The notes: a model not told the origin generated them from the sequence alone. A DNA stretch of 64,000 nucleotides from Ruegeria sp. AD91A (GCF_003443535.1 NZ_CP031946.1:1426001-1490000), one strand, 5' to 3'; counted from the stretch's first letter, positions 25,269-34,490 are shown. Numbers and translations: made by a program.

Positions 25269-26026
25269 GACGCGCCGCCAGTTTCGATCCGCAGTGTTCC
25301 ACCACAATGCTTGCAATGCACGGCATCCGGATCATGCCGATACAACCCGCAGCTTGGGCATTTGTGACGTACTTTCTGCGGCATAAAGATCGCCTGCGCC
25401 AAACGGACAAACAACGCGACACCCACGACCATGATGAAAACCGAGAACAGCTTCCCCCAGGGGGTGCTCAGCGTGATGTCACCGAAACCAGTTGTGGTCA
25501 GGGTGGCCATGGTGAAATACAGCGCGTCTATGTAAGGCGTCTGTGCGTCTTCCGGAATAAAGAACACCAAAACCGCCGTAGAGGTGGCAAAGACAAAAAC
25601 CATCAGATTGATCGCTGCAATCACCGCGTCTTCATGGGTGCGAAAAAAGCTGCTGTCGCGTCGCAAGTCCCTGAGCAGATGGTATGAGTGGATCAAGCGC
25701 AGGGCACGCAGAATCCTCAGGAAAGCCAGGTTGCCCGTCAGAAACGGATCCAGAACCAACGACATGATAACGACAATATCCGCCAGCGTATAAATCTGGC
25801 GCAGCAGCTTCCAGCGGTCTTTTGAAATCCAAAGCCGCGCAGAGAAGTCCAACAAAATCAAAAAACCGATCAACTGGCTTGCAAGGACCAAGCCGGGACC
25901 GTGAGGGACATGTGCCGTCGCGACAAAGAAAACGATTGTCGTAACATCGAACAGGATCAGCGCGTACCGAAACCAGACCGAAATCGGGTCATGTCCGATA
26001 TACAGATATCTAACTGTTTGCTTCAT
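25265..26026 (-). CDS. Voltage-gated-type potassium channel with C-terminal zinc ribbon
   Basis: 253-aa six-helix ion channel. An S4-like arginine-rich helix (FLRILRALRLIHSYHLLRDL, residues 102-121) precedes the pore, whose selectivity filter is TTTGFGD at 177-183 in ALYFTMATLTTTGFGDITLS. GFG, rather than GYG, is a common prokaryotic variant. After the last helix a 4-Cys zinc ribbon CPSCGLYRHDPDAVHCKHCG (residues 223-242) forms the cytoplasmic tail in place of an RCK domain. The ATG at 26026 matches the channel N-terminus; a longer reading adds 20 residues without support. The gene stands alone. Confidence 0.85.
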   Translation of the reverse strand: MKQTVRYLYIGHDPISVWFRYALILFDVTTIVFFVATAHVPHGPGLVLASQLIGFLILLDFSARLWISKDRWKLLRQIYTLADIVVIMSLVLDPFLTGNLAFLRILRALRLIHSYHLLRDLRRDSSFFRTHEDAVIAAINLMVFVFATSTAVLVFFIPEDAQTPYIDALYFTMATLTTTGFGDITLSTPWGKLFSVFIMVVGVALFVRLAQAIFMPQKVRHKCPSCGLYRHDPDAVHCKHCGGTLRIETGGAS

Positions 26027-26091
26027 GTCCGCCCTGTAGCTTGCTGCATCTACAGTGAAATTAGCGGCACTTAGGCAATTCACCAAGTCAC

Positions 26092-26130
26092 GAAAAAGGC
26101 CGCCCCAAACTTGGAGCGGCCCGTTTTTTC
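26092..26130. terminator. Bidirectional terminator between the K+ channel and carD
   Basis: Stem GGCCGCCCC / GGAGCGGCC (one internal mismatch) with loop AAACTT, flanked by TTTTT on the minus strand and GTTTTTT on the plus strand. It lies just past the carD stop, so it terminates carD. The plus-strand T-run may block reading from the opposite side. Confidence 0.82.
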
Positions 26131-26143
26131 ACAGAGTTCGCTA

Positions 26144-26653
26144 TCAGGCAGCGCGTGAGGTCAGAACTTCGTCTACCTGTTTGGCGGCGGATACTTCGCC
26201 TGCACCAGAAACGGCCGCGACCTCGCGGGTCAGACGCTCCAAGGCCGCTTCGTATAGCTGACGCTCGGAATAGCTCTGCTCGCGCTGATCGTCCGTGCGA
26301 TGCAGATCGCGGACCACCTCCGCAATCGAAATCAGGTCGCCAGAGTTGATTTTCTGCTCATATTCCTGCGCACGCCGGGACCACATGGCGCGCTTAACCT
26401 TCGCCTTGCCTTTCAGCGTTTTCATCGCCTGGCTGATCACATCGGGTGAGCTGAGCGACCGCAGGCCGGATTCGGTAGCCTTGTTCGTCGGCACACGCAA
26501 CGTCATCTTGTCTTTCTCAAATGAGATGACGAACAGCTCCAGAGAGAACCCCGCGACATCCTGTTCTTCGATCGAGATGATCTGGCCTACGCCATGTGCG
26601 GGGTAGACAACATAGTCGTTCGGGCGGAACTCGAGCTTTTTCGACTTTGTCAT
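26144..26653 (-). CDS. carD: CarD-family transcription factor
   Basis: 169-aa RNA-polymerase-binding regulator of the CarD/CdnL family, which stabilises open complexes at rRNA and other promoters. The N-terminal RNAP-interacting domain reads EFRPNDYVVYPAHGVGQIIS and MTLRVPTNKATESGLRSLSS. The C-terminal helical DNA-binding part includes RAMWSRRAQEYEQKINSGDL with the conserved Trp, and ends in a longer coiled tail than the mycobacterial protein. The ATG at 26653 is well separated from its neighbours; AAGGAAAAAA lies upstream. It has its own terminator and a long 5' region (see 26702-26726). Confidence 0.92.
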   Translation of the reverse strand: MTKSKKLEFRPNDYVVYPAHGVGQIISIEEQDVAGFSLELFVISFEKDKMTLRVPTNKATESGLRSLSSPDVISQAMKTLKGKAKVKRAMWSRRAQEYEQKINSGDLISIAEVVRDLHRTDDQREQSYSERQLYEAALERLTREVAAVSGAGEVSAAKQVDEVLTSRAA

Positions 26654-26701
26654 TCAGTTTTTTCCTTGCTTACGGACGGGACACAGACAACAAAAACACC
26701 A

Positions 26702-26726
26702 CATGCGGGGACTGTTTCAGCCCCGC
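26702..26726. other. Hairpin in the carD leader
   Basis: TGCGGGG-ACTGTTTCAG-CCCCGCA forms a 7-bp GC stem about 50 nt upstream of carD. On the minus strand it is followed by GTGGTGTTTTTG. It could be a leader structure or an attenuator-like element; nothing else is recognised in the 281-bp interval 26654-26934 apart from the fdxA 3' hairpin at 26869-26920. Confidence 0.4.
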
Positions 26727-26868
26727 AGGCGGCGATATTGTCAAAAATTCAGAACTCCAAAGTGAGCATACTTGTGGAGCGCATCCCAATCTCGGTCATC
26801 ATACAGGTACAGAGTATATCACAAAAACACGACACCCGAAAGTTTACCCCACGGGAATTTTTCATATT

Positions 26869-26920
26869 TATCCTGTTTTCAACTGGTTATGCTGCATTCC
26901 TTGTGCAGAAAACAGGGATA
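26869..26920 (-). other. Stem-loop downstream of fdxA
   Basis: An outer stem TATCCTGTTTT / AAAACAGGGATA (one bulged base) encloses an inner stem CTGCA / TGCAG. It begins 14 nt after the fdxA stop on the minus strand. No T-run follows directly, so it is a 3' end structure or processing site rather than a classical terminator. Confidence 0.45.
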
Positions 26921-26934
26921 TGAGCGCGAATCGC

Positions 26935-27273
26935 TTAGCCGCCTTCGCCAGGCGCCTCCGAGAAATACTTCTCCATCTTACCTTCTTCACCATCGTGTTC
27001 TTCGGCGTCGGGAAGCGGGTCTTTCTTGGTAACGATTACGGGCCATATTTCCGAGAACTTGCGATTGAATTCGACCCATTGCTCCATGCCCGGCTCGGTA
27101 TCGGGACGGATCGCATCTGCCGGACATTCCGGCTCGCAAACACCGCAGTCAATGCATTCGTCGGGGTGAATGACCAATGTGTTCTCACCTTCATAGAAAC
27201 AGTCCACCGGGCACACCTCGACGCAGTCGGTGTATTTGCAAGCGATACAGTTTTCGGTGACAACATAGGTCAT
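26935..27273 (-). CDS. fdxA: Ferredoxin FdxA (7Fe type)
   Basis: Small cytoplasmic electron carrier of 112 aa. It has two clusters: a 3Fe-4S/4Fe-4S region [20 protein letters not shown] near the N-terminus and [16 protein letters not shown]. The remaining tail, [17 protein letters not shown] to the acidic end, is typical of alphaproteobacterial FdxA. It lies between carD and an S4-domain gene, an arrangement familiar from Rhodobacterales. It could be co-transcribed with the S4 and helicase genes, which lie upstream on the same strand (66-nt gap). Confidence 0.93.
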   Translation of the reverse strand: MTYVVTENCIACKYTDCVEVCPVDCFYEGENTLVIHPDECIDCGVCEPECPADAIRPDTEPGMEQWVEFNRKFSEIWPVIVTKKDPLPDAEEHDGEEGKMEKYFSEAPGEGG

Positions 27274-27339
27274 GATCGGATTCCCGTTTGCGGTTTGAGC
27301 GTTTAGCTAATTCAGTCTGGCCTACTCTTCAAGATAAGA

Positions 27340-27705
27340 TCAGCGATCTTCTGTGCGAGAAAGATCAAGTGCGCGACGATCTTTCTTAGTCGGACGACCT
27401 TTTCCCTCGAACTCCGGATTTTTAGGCGGGACGTCCTGTTTTTCGGTCATATCGAAATACAGCATTTGCGCTTCGGGTGCCGGACCACGGCGTTCACCCA
27501 GTTTTTCCACGCGTATGACACGAACAATGCGGCCCTGTGGAAACGTCAGAACGTCACCGGGAGCCACAGCTTGCGCCGGTTTCCGCACCCGGTCTCCGTT
27601 CAGCCTGAAATAACCGCCGCTGACCTGTTTGGCGGCCAGGCTACGGGTCTTGAAGAACCGTGCCTGCCACAACCATTTATCGATCCGCAGCCTGGCCTCG
27701 GCCAT
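27340..27705 (-). CDS. S4-domain RNA-binding protein, Hsp15/HslR-like
   Basis: 121-aa protein with an N-terminal S4 fold: LRIDKWLWQARFFKTRSLAA and GGYFRLNGDRVRKPAQAVAP with GDVLTFPQ. This matches Hsp15, which in E. coli recycles 50S subunits with stalled nascent chains. The C-terminal half is charged and rich in Lys, Arg and Pro (GKGRPTKKDRRALDL), probably for RNA contact. It starts 6 nt after the helicase stop, so the two are coupled. Confidence 0.87.
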   Translation of the reverse strand: MAEARLRIDKWLWQARFFKTRSLAAKQVSGGYFRLNGDRVRKPAQAVAPGDVLTFPQGRIVRVIRVEKLGERRGPAPEAQMLYFDMTEKQDVPPKNPEFEGKGRPTKKDRRALDLSRTEDR

Positions 27706-27711
27706 TTCGGA

Positions 27712-30537
27712 TCAGTTACCGTCCTTCAAACCCATCAGCGCAGCAGCAAACGGGTTGTCGGGATCGATGGCCTTTTCCTTTTTCGGAGGCCTTGACGAGA
27801 AGGTCTTGGCCCCCTGAGGTTTGCCGCCCTTCTTGCCATGAGGTTTGCCACGGCCACCCTGCGGTTTGCCACGCGGTTTGCCCTTGCCCTGCCCCTGTTC
27901 ACGGCGCGGGGCCCGGTTGGGCTGTCGCTGACGGGCCCAGGTGAAGGTATAGAACACTTCAACTTCGGGTTCGTCTGACACAGGTTCTGCGGCTAGACTC
28001 TCTGCGGAAACCTCGGCTGACGCCTCGGTGCTGTCGGCGGCCTCGGCTGCCGCCTCGGCGGGTATGGCGACCTCTTCCGCCGCGACTTCACTCGCCGGAG
28101 CCTCTTCGGCGGTCGGTTTGTCAGCCGCATTTGCCGCAGGCTGTTCGACCGGTGCAGGTTTGACTTTCGCGCGTTCGCCACGTTCTGCCTTGTAGCCCAG
28201 ACCCTGCATCAGATCGGCGAACTGATCCAGCGTCATCCCGGTGATCGACAGCATATCGGGTTTGGCCTCGAAACCGCCGCGGCTGTCTTCAGCACGCAGC
28301 ATGTCGGCCAAGCGTTCCAGCATGTCGATACGGATCGAGCGCTCGCCTGCATCGCGGTAGCCACACATGGTGTCATAACCCTGCGGCGCATCCTTGGCGA
28401 CCGGCACGGTGACCAGCCCGGGTGGTGGCGCTTCGGGAAATTCCTGCAAACCACTGGACAACGCCCACAGCACCAAACGCAGACGCGTCGGGGCTGGTTT
28501 CAGCAATAGCGGCATGAAGATGGTGAACTGGCCAAACCGGATACCATGTTTGCGCAAGGCGCCACGGGCATCCTGATCGAGATCCTTGACCTCTTGTGCG
28601 ACCTGAGCGCGCGGCAGAACGCCCAGCGCTTCGACCATGCGGAAGGCAAAACCTCTGGCAAGACCGCTGAGTTCCTCATCGCGTGACAGGTTCAGCAACG
28701 GCTCAAACAATGCCGCTACTTTTCGGTCAATGAAATGCTGCAACCGGCGCTGCACTTTCTGTTCGACGTCCGGCCCTGCGGCTTCGTCAACGAATACCTC
28801 GACAATAGGTTTGAGAGGTTCTGCCCCGGCAACCAGTTTGCCAACGGCATATTCGCCCCACATCAGGCCACCCTGATCAGTGAAATCAATTTCTGTATCG
28901 GGCGCATTGTAGAAGCGGTCGGCGCGCAGATGGAATTGCGGCGCGAGTGCTTGCAGGGATGCCGATTTCAGAGCTTTCGCCTCGGTTCCCTGCGCGCTTT
29001 TGTCCGGAGTAAACCGGAACCCTTCCAAACGACCGACGAATTCGCCTTCGACGGTCACTTCACCCTTATCATTTACTTCGGCCAAAAGGGCCTCCTTCTG
29101 CTTGAGCCGGCGCAGCAACACAGACGTGCGCCGGTCCACAAATCTTTGCGTTAGACGCTCATGCAGAGCGTCAGACAGTCTGTCTTCTACAGTGCGGGTT
29201 TCGTCGCGCCAATGTGATTCGTCACGAACCCAACCTTTTCGCTGCGCAACATATGTCCACGTGCGAATATATGCCAATCTTTTAGATAAAGCGTCGATAT
29301 CGCCGTGGGTCTGATCGATCCGCCGGATCTGCCGTGCCATGAATTCGTCGGGAATAGATCCCCGTTCATGCAGGTGACCATAGATCACCTCAAGCAAACT
29401 GGCGTGTTCTGCATGGCTGATACCGCGAAAATCAGGGATTCTACACACATCCCACAGCAAGCGGATGGACGGGCCGTCGCTTGCACGGGCTATGACCTCG
29501 GACACTTGCGACAGCGATTTCAACGCGTTCAGGTCGTCAGCGGGGCGGGCTTTGATCAGGTGTTCATCATCTGGGCTGACTTCAAGAGAACCGATCAGCG
29601 CGTCAATCGAGCCGAACCTCAGGGCAGCATTTCGCCAGTTCACCTTTTTCATCGGCGTAAACCGGCTGTCCATGATCGCCTGAGCCAACCCTTCGTCCAG
29701 CGGTGGGGCCTCTCCGGTCACGCCAAAGGTACCATCGGACATACCGCGACCTGCCCGGCCCGCGATCTGCGCCAGCTCATTTGGCGCAAGTGGACGCATC
29801 CGGCGCCCATCGAACTTGGACAGGGATGAAAACGCGACATGGTTCACATCCAGATTCAACCCCATCCCAATAGCGTCCGTGGCGACCAGGTAATCAACCT
29901 CGCCGTTTTGGTACAGGTCTACCTGTGCATTCCGTGTACGCGGGCTGAGCGCGCCCATAACCACCGCTGCACCACCTTTCTGGCGGCGCAACAATTCGGC
30001 GATGGCATAGACGTTTTCTACCGAGAATCCGACGATGGCGCTGCGCGGGGGCATCCGGCTGATCTTCTTGGAGCCAGAGTAAACCAGTTGTGACATCCGC
30101 TCTCGCCGCACGAACTGTGCCTGGGGGACCAGCGCCGAAATGGGGCCACGCATTGTGTCCGAGCCCAGGAGTAATGTCTCGTTCGTACCGCGTGACCTGA
30201 GAAGACGGTCGGTGAAGACGTGACCCCGTTCAGGATCGGCACAGAGCTGTATCTCATCGATGGCAACAAAGTCTGCGCCCATGCCCTCTGGCATCGCTTC
30301 AACGGTACACACCCAGTATTGAGCGCGAGGCGGCACAATCCGCTCTTCACCCGTAACCAGCGCCACGACCGACGGCCCACGGATCGCAACGATCTTGTCA
30401 TAGACCTCGCGCGCCAGCAGGCGCAACGGCAGACCGATCACGCCGGTCCGATGGCCCAGCATGCGATCAATAGCGTAATGGGTTTTACCAGTGTTGGTCG
30501 GGCCCAGTACGGCCACGATTCGGGATGACCCGCTCAC
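27712..30537 (-). CDS. SUV3-like DEAD/DExH RNA helicase with low-complexity tail
   Basis: 941-aa helicase of the mitochondrial SUV3/alphaproteobacterial family. Walker A GPTNTGKTH is at residues 12-20, the DExH-like box is AIDEIQLCADPERGHVFTDR, and the C-terminal RecA lobe has YQNGEVDYLVATDAIGMGLN and ELAQIAGRAGRG (motifs V and VI). The last 150 residues are an Ala/Glu-rich stretch followed by a Lys/Gly/Gln-rich basic tail (QGKGKPRGKPQGGRGKPHGK), likely RNA-binding. SUV3 works in RNA decay with PNPase in mitochondria; here an RNA turnover role is inferred. It forms a unit with the S4 gene. Confidence 0.86.
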   Translation of the reverse strand: MSGSSRIVAVLGPTNTGKTHYAIDRMLGHRTGVIGLPLRLLAREVYDKIVAIRGPSVVALVTGEERIVPPRAQYWVCTVEAMPEGMGADFVAIDEIQLCADPERGHVFTDRLLRSRGTNETLLLGSDTMRGPISALVPQAQFVRRERMSQLVYSGSKKISRMPPRSAIVGFSVENVYAIAELLRRQKGGAAVVMGALSPRTRNAQVDLYQNGEVDYLVATDAIGMGLNLDVNHVAFSSLSKFDGRRMRPLAPNELAQIAGRAGRGMSDGTFGVTGEAPPLDEGLAQAIMDSRFTPMKKVNWRNAALRFGSIDALIGSLEVSPDDEHLIKARPADDLNALKSLSQVSEVIARASDGPSIRLLWDVCRIPDFRGISHAEHASLLEVIYGHLHERGSIPDEFMARQIRRIDQTHGDIDALSKRLAYIRTWTYVAQRKGWVRDESHWRDETRTVEDRLSDALHERLTQRFVDRRTSVLLRRLKQKEALLAEVNDKGEVTVEGEFVGRLEGFRFTPDKSAQGTEAKALKSASLQALAPQFHLRADRFYNAPDTEIDFTDQGGLMWGEYAVGKLVAGAEPLKPIVEVFVDEAAGPDVEQKVQRRLQHFIDRKVAALFEPLLNLSRDEELSGLARGFAFRMVEALGVLPRAQVAQEVKDLDQDARGALRKHGIRFGQFTIFMPLLLKPAPTRLRLVLWALSSGLQEFPEAPPPGLVTVPVAKDAPQGYDTMCGYRDAGERSIRIDMLERLADMLRAEDSRGGFEAKPDMLSITGMTLDQFADLMQGLGYKAERGERAKVKPAPVEQPAANAADKPTAEEAPASEVAAEEVAIPAEAAAEAADSTEASAEVSAESLAAEPVSDEPEVEVFYTFTWARQRQPNRAPRREQGQGKGKPRGKPQGGRGKPHGKKGGKPQGAKTFSSRPPKKEKAIDPDNPFAAALMGLKDGN

Positions 30538-30560
30538 ATTCGCCCCCTGCGCCTTGAGCC

Positions 30561-31130
30561 TTACAGCGCCTTGCCTTCAACCTGAGGCTTCAGCCGATTC
30601 ACGGCATTGGTTACTTCTTCATGATGGGGATGTATAGCCAAGGCCCGAGAATATGCTTCGTAGGCTTTCTGAGGTTCCCCGATAACTTCGAAGATCAGCC
30701 CCAGACCGTAAATCGCCTCATAGTGATTTGGATTCAGGGTCAGCACATGTTCCAGGTCGGCAGCCGCCATACCAAATCGCTCGACGCCGAAAAAGGCAGA
30801 CGCGCGCAGATGCCAACCTTCGGCAAAATCAGGAGCGTGATCCGTCAGTGCCGTCAGGTGATCCAGTGCAGCGTCGACTTCGCCATCATCCAATGCTTCA
30901 CGACCCCGTTCCAGCAACAGATCAGCTGACGGCGAGCCGGATTGCGACCAAAGAGCCTGCAATTGCCTATCAATGGCAAATGCCTGTTCGGGCGTCGAGT
31001 GGGCCAGTTTTTGCAACAACTCGCCCTCGTCCCGCGAATCCGCCTGTTGCGCGAAGCAATTGGTGGAAAACGTGACTAGGACAAAAAGTGCCGCAACGGT
31101 ACCTTTGAGATTGTGAATTGCAATGCTCAT
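30561..31130 (-). CDS. Secreted TPR-repeat protein
   Basis: Periplasmic protein of 189 aa. Signal peptide MSIAIHNLKGTVAALFVLVT ends near CFA-QQ. About three TPR units follow, including LLERGREALDDGEVDAALDH, AEGWHLRASAFFGVERFGMA, YEAIYGLGLIFEVIGEPQKA and YEAYSRALAIHPHHEEVTNA. The ATG at 31130 is preferred because it begins the signal peptide; an ATG at 31169 would add a polar leader, and neither has a strong ribosome site. It is 23 nt upstream of the helicase start on the same strand. Role unknown, probably envelope protein interactions. Confidence 0.75.
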   Translation of the reverse strand: MSIAIHNLKGTVAALFVLVTFSTNCFAQQADSRDEGELLQKLAHSTPEQAFAIDRQLQALWSQSGSPSADLLLERGREALDDGEVDAALDHLTALTDHAPDFAEGWHLRASAFFGVERFGMAAADLEHVLTLNPNHYEAIYGLGLIFEVIGEPQKAYEAYSRALAIHPHHEEVTNAVNRLKPQVEGKAL

Positions 31131-31199
31131 AACAATAGTCAGTGTAGCGTTGCGACCGGGGATGTCCATTCACGGCGCACTAACAATATGAGGAAAAGC

Positions 31200-31490
31200 A
31201 TGAGCGAGATTCTTGAAAAGGCAGCTGCCGCGCTGAACGAAAAACTGGAAGGCAGCGCGTTCGATGCCTCGGCCAAGTTTGATATCGCCGATCTGGGCGC
31301 AATTGTTTTGGACGAGAATGGCGCGCGGGTCAGTGATGACGACGCTGACGTTACCATGAGCGCTGACGCCGACACATTCGAACAGATCCTCAGCGGTGAA
31401 TTGAACCCTACCGGCGCGTTCATGTCCGGCAAGCTGAGCATTGATGGCGACATGGGTGTTGCCATGAAGCTTGCCTCGGTGCTGGCCTGA
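31200..31490 (+). CDS. SCP2 sterol-transfer-family protein
   Basis: 96-aa protein of the SCP2 family, which binds lipids or acyl-CoA in a hydrophobic tunnel. The domain is almost the whole protein: FDIADLGAIVLDENGARVSD, then DVTMSADADTFEQILSGELN and FMSGKLSIDGDMGVAMKLAS, the signature C-terminal SCP2 sequence. GAGGAAAAGC directly precedes the ATG. The stop overlaps the next ATG by one base (TGATG), coupling it to the hydrolase gene; lipid handling is a shared theme. Confidence 0.87.
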   Translation: MSEILEKAAAALNEKLEGSAFDASAKFDIADLGAIVLDENGARVSDDDADVTMSADADTFEQILSGELNPTGAFMSGKLSIDGDMGVAMKLASVLA

Positions 31491-32464
31491 TGGAGTTGTC
31501 GCCGGCCCCCTTTTTTGAAGACGTGGCCGGCGGACCTGCCGGTGGAAAGGCCCACTGGTTGACGACGTCTGACCAAAAACGCATTCGCGTTGGTCACTGG
31601 CGTCCGGTTGGTCGCGCCCATGGCACCGTCATGGTGTTTCCCGGACGCACGGAATACATAGAAAAGTATGGCAATACCGCCGGAGAATTCGTGAATCGAG
31701 GGTTCGCGGTGCTGGCCGTAGACTGGCGCGGTCAGGGTCTTGCGGATCGGCTGCTGGAAAACCCACGCATCGGCCATGTCGATCATTTCACCGATTACCA
31801 GCACGATGTTCAGGCAACCCTGGACCTTGCTGACGCTCTGGATTTACCGAAACCGTGGTACGTCGTGGGGCATTCGATGGGCGGCGCCATCGGGTTGCGT
31901 GCCGTCATCGAAAAAGGGTACTTTGCCGCTTGCGCGTTCACGGGCCCGATGTGGGGAATTTTCTTCACTCCGGTGATGAAACCCCTGAGCCGCGTTACCG
32001 CTTATTGGGGCACGGCGCTTGGCCTTGGCGAACGCACTCCCCCGACCACAACGCTTGAAAGCTATGTCCTGTCTCAACCTTTCGACGGGAATATGCTGAC
32101 CCGCGACCCGGACATGTACCGGATGATGCAAGATCAGCTGAATGCGCATCCCGAACTTGCACTTGGTGCCCCTTCCAACCGTTGGCTGCGCGAGTCGCTG
32201 GACGAATGTGAATGGTTGATGGAGCAGCCTGCCCCAAAGACACCCTGTCTGACTTTTCTGGGCAGCCACGAGCAAATCGTCGATCGCAAGGCCATAAGGG
32301 CACGTATGGCCAATTGGCCGAACGGCACATTGATCGAAATCCCGGACGGAGAACACGAGGTACTGATGGAAGCACCCGACGTTCGAGGACCGGTTCTGGA
32401 CCAGCTTGCCAAGCATTTCCTGGCCAACCAATCAAATGGAGCGGCCAAGCTGGTTTCCTCGTAA
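31490..32464 (+). CDS. Alpha/beta hydrolase, lysophospholipase PldB-like
   Basis: 324-aa serine hydrolase. The nucleophile elbow is GHSMGG in PWYVVGHSMGGAIGLRAVIE, with VFPGRTEYIEKYGNTAGEFV and VLAVDWRGQGLADRL upstream as in PldB-type lysophospholipases. The acid is likely in CLTFLGSHEQIVDR and the His in IPDGEHEVLMEAP. No signal peptide is present, so it is cytoplasmic or membrane-associated. Translation is coupled to the SCP2 gene. Confidence 0.84.
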   Translation: MELSPAPFFEDVAGGPAGGKAHWLTTSDQKRIRVGHWRPVGRAHGTVMVFPGRTEYIEKYGNTAGEFVNRGFAVLAVDWRGQGLADRLLENPRIGHVDHFTDYQHDVQATLDLADALDLPKPWYVVGHSMGGAIGLRAVIEKGYFAACAFTGPMWGIFFTPVMKPLSRVTAYWGTALGLGERTPPTTTLESYVLSQPFDGNMLTRDPDMYRMMQDQLNAHPELALGAPSNRWLRESLDECEWLMEQPAPKTPCLTFLGSHEQIVDRKAIRARMANWPNGTLIEIPDGEHEVLMEAPDVRGPVLDQLAKHFLANQSNGAAKLVSS

Positions 32465-32549
32465 ACCTTTTCACCTTCGGGATTGGCCGCTTGTGATCCG
32501 GGCGCGCCAACCCTAGATGTTTGCAAAAGCAGTCTACAAAAGGTGATCC

Positions 32550-34370
32550 ATGCGCGACCTTCCCTTTCCCGTCCGTGACGCAAACGCAATGGGCGGTGCC
32601 GACAATCTGGGCAATCTGCCCGAATGGGATCTGACGGATCTCTACGCATCCGAAGAGGCGCCCGAACTGGCGCGCGACCTGGACTGGCTGGAAGGCGAAT
32701 GTGCGGCTTTCGCTGCTGACTATGAAGGCAAGCTGGCAGAACTGAACGCAGCGGCCCTTTTGACCTGCGTTCAGCGCAATGAAAAGATCAACGCCATCGC
32801 AGGCCGGATCATGTCCTTTGCCGGTTTGCGCTATTATCAACTGACCACCGACGCAGAGCGGGCCAAGTTCCTGTCGGACATGCAGGAAAAAGTCACGATT
32901 TTCACAACGCCTCTGGTGTTTTTCACGCTCGAGATCAACCGGATTGAAGATGATGTGCTCAAGGCACATTTTGCTGCCAACCCGGATCTTGCCCGATACG
33001 AGCCCGTGTTCCGCCGCATCCGCGCGATGAAGCCCTATCAGCTGTCTGATGAGCTTGAGAAATTCCTGCACGATCTGGGCGTTGTCGGCGACGCGTGGGA
33101 ACGCCTGTTTGATGAGACCATTGCCGGTCTGACGTTCAATGTGGACGGTAATGACCTGAACATCGAAGGCACCCTGAACCTGCTGACCGAACAGGACCGT
33201 TCCAAACGTGAGGCTGCGGCGCGCGAATTAGCCTCGGTCTTTCAGGAGAACATCAAAACATTTGCACGTGTTCACAACACGCAGGCCAAAGAAAAAGAAA
33301 TTGTCGATCGCTGGCGCAGTATGCCAACCGCGCAAACAGGGCGTCACTTGTCGAATGATGTCGAACCCGAAGTGGTCGAGGCCCTGCGCGAGGCGGTTGT
33401 GGCCGCCTACCCCAAACTGAGCCATCGTTATTATGAGCTGAAGCGCAAATGGTTGGGTCTGGACGTCATGCAGGTATGGGACCGCAACGCGCCACTGCCA
33501 ATGGAAGACACGCGTATTGTCAATTGGGATGACGCCGAAAAAACGGTGATGGATGCCTATAACGCCTTTGATCCCCGCATGGGCGACATCGCGGCCCCAT
33601 TCTTCTCGAAAGGCTGGATCGACGCTGCGGTGAAACCCGGCAAAGCCCCGGGCGCCTTCGCGCATCCCACCGTGACCGATGTGCACCCCTATGTGATGCT
33701 GAACTACCTGGGCAAACCGCGCGACGTGATGACCCTGGCCCACGAGCTGGGCCACGGCGTCCATCAGGTGCTGGCCGCCGATCAGGGCGAGATGCTGTCT
33801 TCAACGCCGCTGACCCTGGCCGAAACCGCCAGCGTCTTCGGCGAGATGCTGACCTTCCGCAAGATGCTGGACCAGGCCGAAACGCCCGAACAGCGCAAGG
33901 TGCTGCTGGCCGGCAAGGTCGAGGACATGATCAACACGGTGGTCCGCCAGATCGCCTTCTACGACTTTGAATGCAAGTTGCACGCAGCCCGGAGCGAGGG
34001 GGAACTGACCCCGGACGACATCAACGCCTTGTGGATGAGCGTTCAGGCCGAAAGCCTTGGCCCCGCGTTTGAATTCATGGACGGGTACGAGACCTTCTGG
34101 GCCTATATCCCGCACTTTGTTCACTCGCCCTTCTACGTCTATGCCTATGCCTTCGGCGACGGGTTGGTGAACGCGCTGTACTCGGTCTATGAAAGCGGCG
34201 CGGACGGGTTCGAGGACAAGTATTTCGAAATGCTGCGCGCAGGTGGATCAAAGCACCACAAGGAACTGTTGGCCCCGTTCGGGCTGGATGCCAGCGACCC
34301 GAAATTCTGGGACAAGGGCCTGTCGATGATCTCAGGATTCATTGACGAGTTGGAGGCGATGGAGGGCTGA
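32550..34370 (+). CDS. pepF: Oligoendopeptidase F, M3 family
   Basis: Cytoplasmic zinc metallopeptidase of 606 aa that cleaves peptides of about 7-17 residues. The zinc site is HELGHGVHQ in MTLAHELGHGVHQVLAADQG, with the third-ligand Glu in TLAETASVFGEMLTFRKML. The start WDLTDLYASEEAPELARDLD and the C-terminal YAYAFGDGLVNALYSVYES are typical of PepF. AAAAGGTGA precedes the ATG. The 3' third uses noticeably fewer AT-ending codons than the middle of the gene. It stands alone after the lipid genes. Confidence 0.94.
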   Translation: MRDLPFPVRDANAMGGADNLGNLPEWDLTDLYASEEAPELARDLDWLEGECAAFAADYEGKLAELNAAALLTCVQRNEKINAIAGRIMSFAGLRYYQLTTDAERAKFLSDMQEKVTIFTTPLVFFTLEINRIEDDVLKAHFAANPDLARYEPVFRRIRAMKPYQLSDELEKFLHDLGVVGDAWERLFDETIAGLTFNVDGNDLNIEGTLNLLTEQDRSKREAAARELASVFQENIKTFARVHNTQAKEKEIVDRWRSMPTAQTGRHLSNDVEPEVVEALREAVVAAYPKLSHRYYELKRKWLGLDVMQVWDRNAPLPMEDTRIVNWDDAEKTVMDAYNAFDPRMGDIAAPFFSKGWIDAAVKPGKAPGAFAHPTVTDVHPYVMLNYLGKPRDVMTLAHELGHGVHQVLAADQGEMLSSTPLTLAETASVFGEMLTFRKMLDQAETPEQRKVLLAGKVEDMINTVVRQIAFYDFECKLHAARSEGELTPDDINALWMSVQAESLGPAFEFMDGYETFWAYIPHFVHSPFYVYAYAFGDGLVNALYSVYESGADGFEDKYFEMLRAGGSKHHKELLAPFGLDASDPKFWDKGLSMISGFIDELEAMEG

Positions 34371-34490
34371 GACGCCCTTAACAGAGGGTAGCGACATCTG
34401 CCTTGCGGAAAAAAACTTGCCATGCCCGGCAATGTTGCGCCCAAGGGGCCCTTGAATGCCCGCTACGCGGACAAAGCTGCCTTTGGCTTG

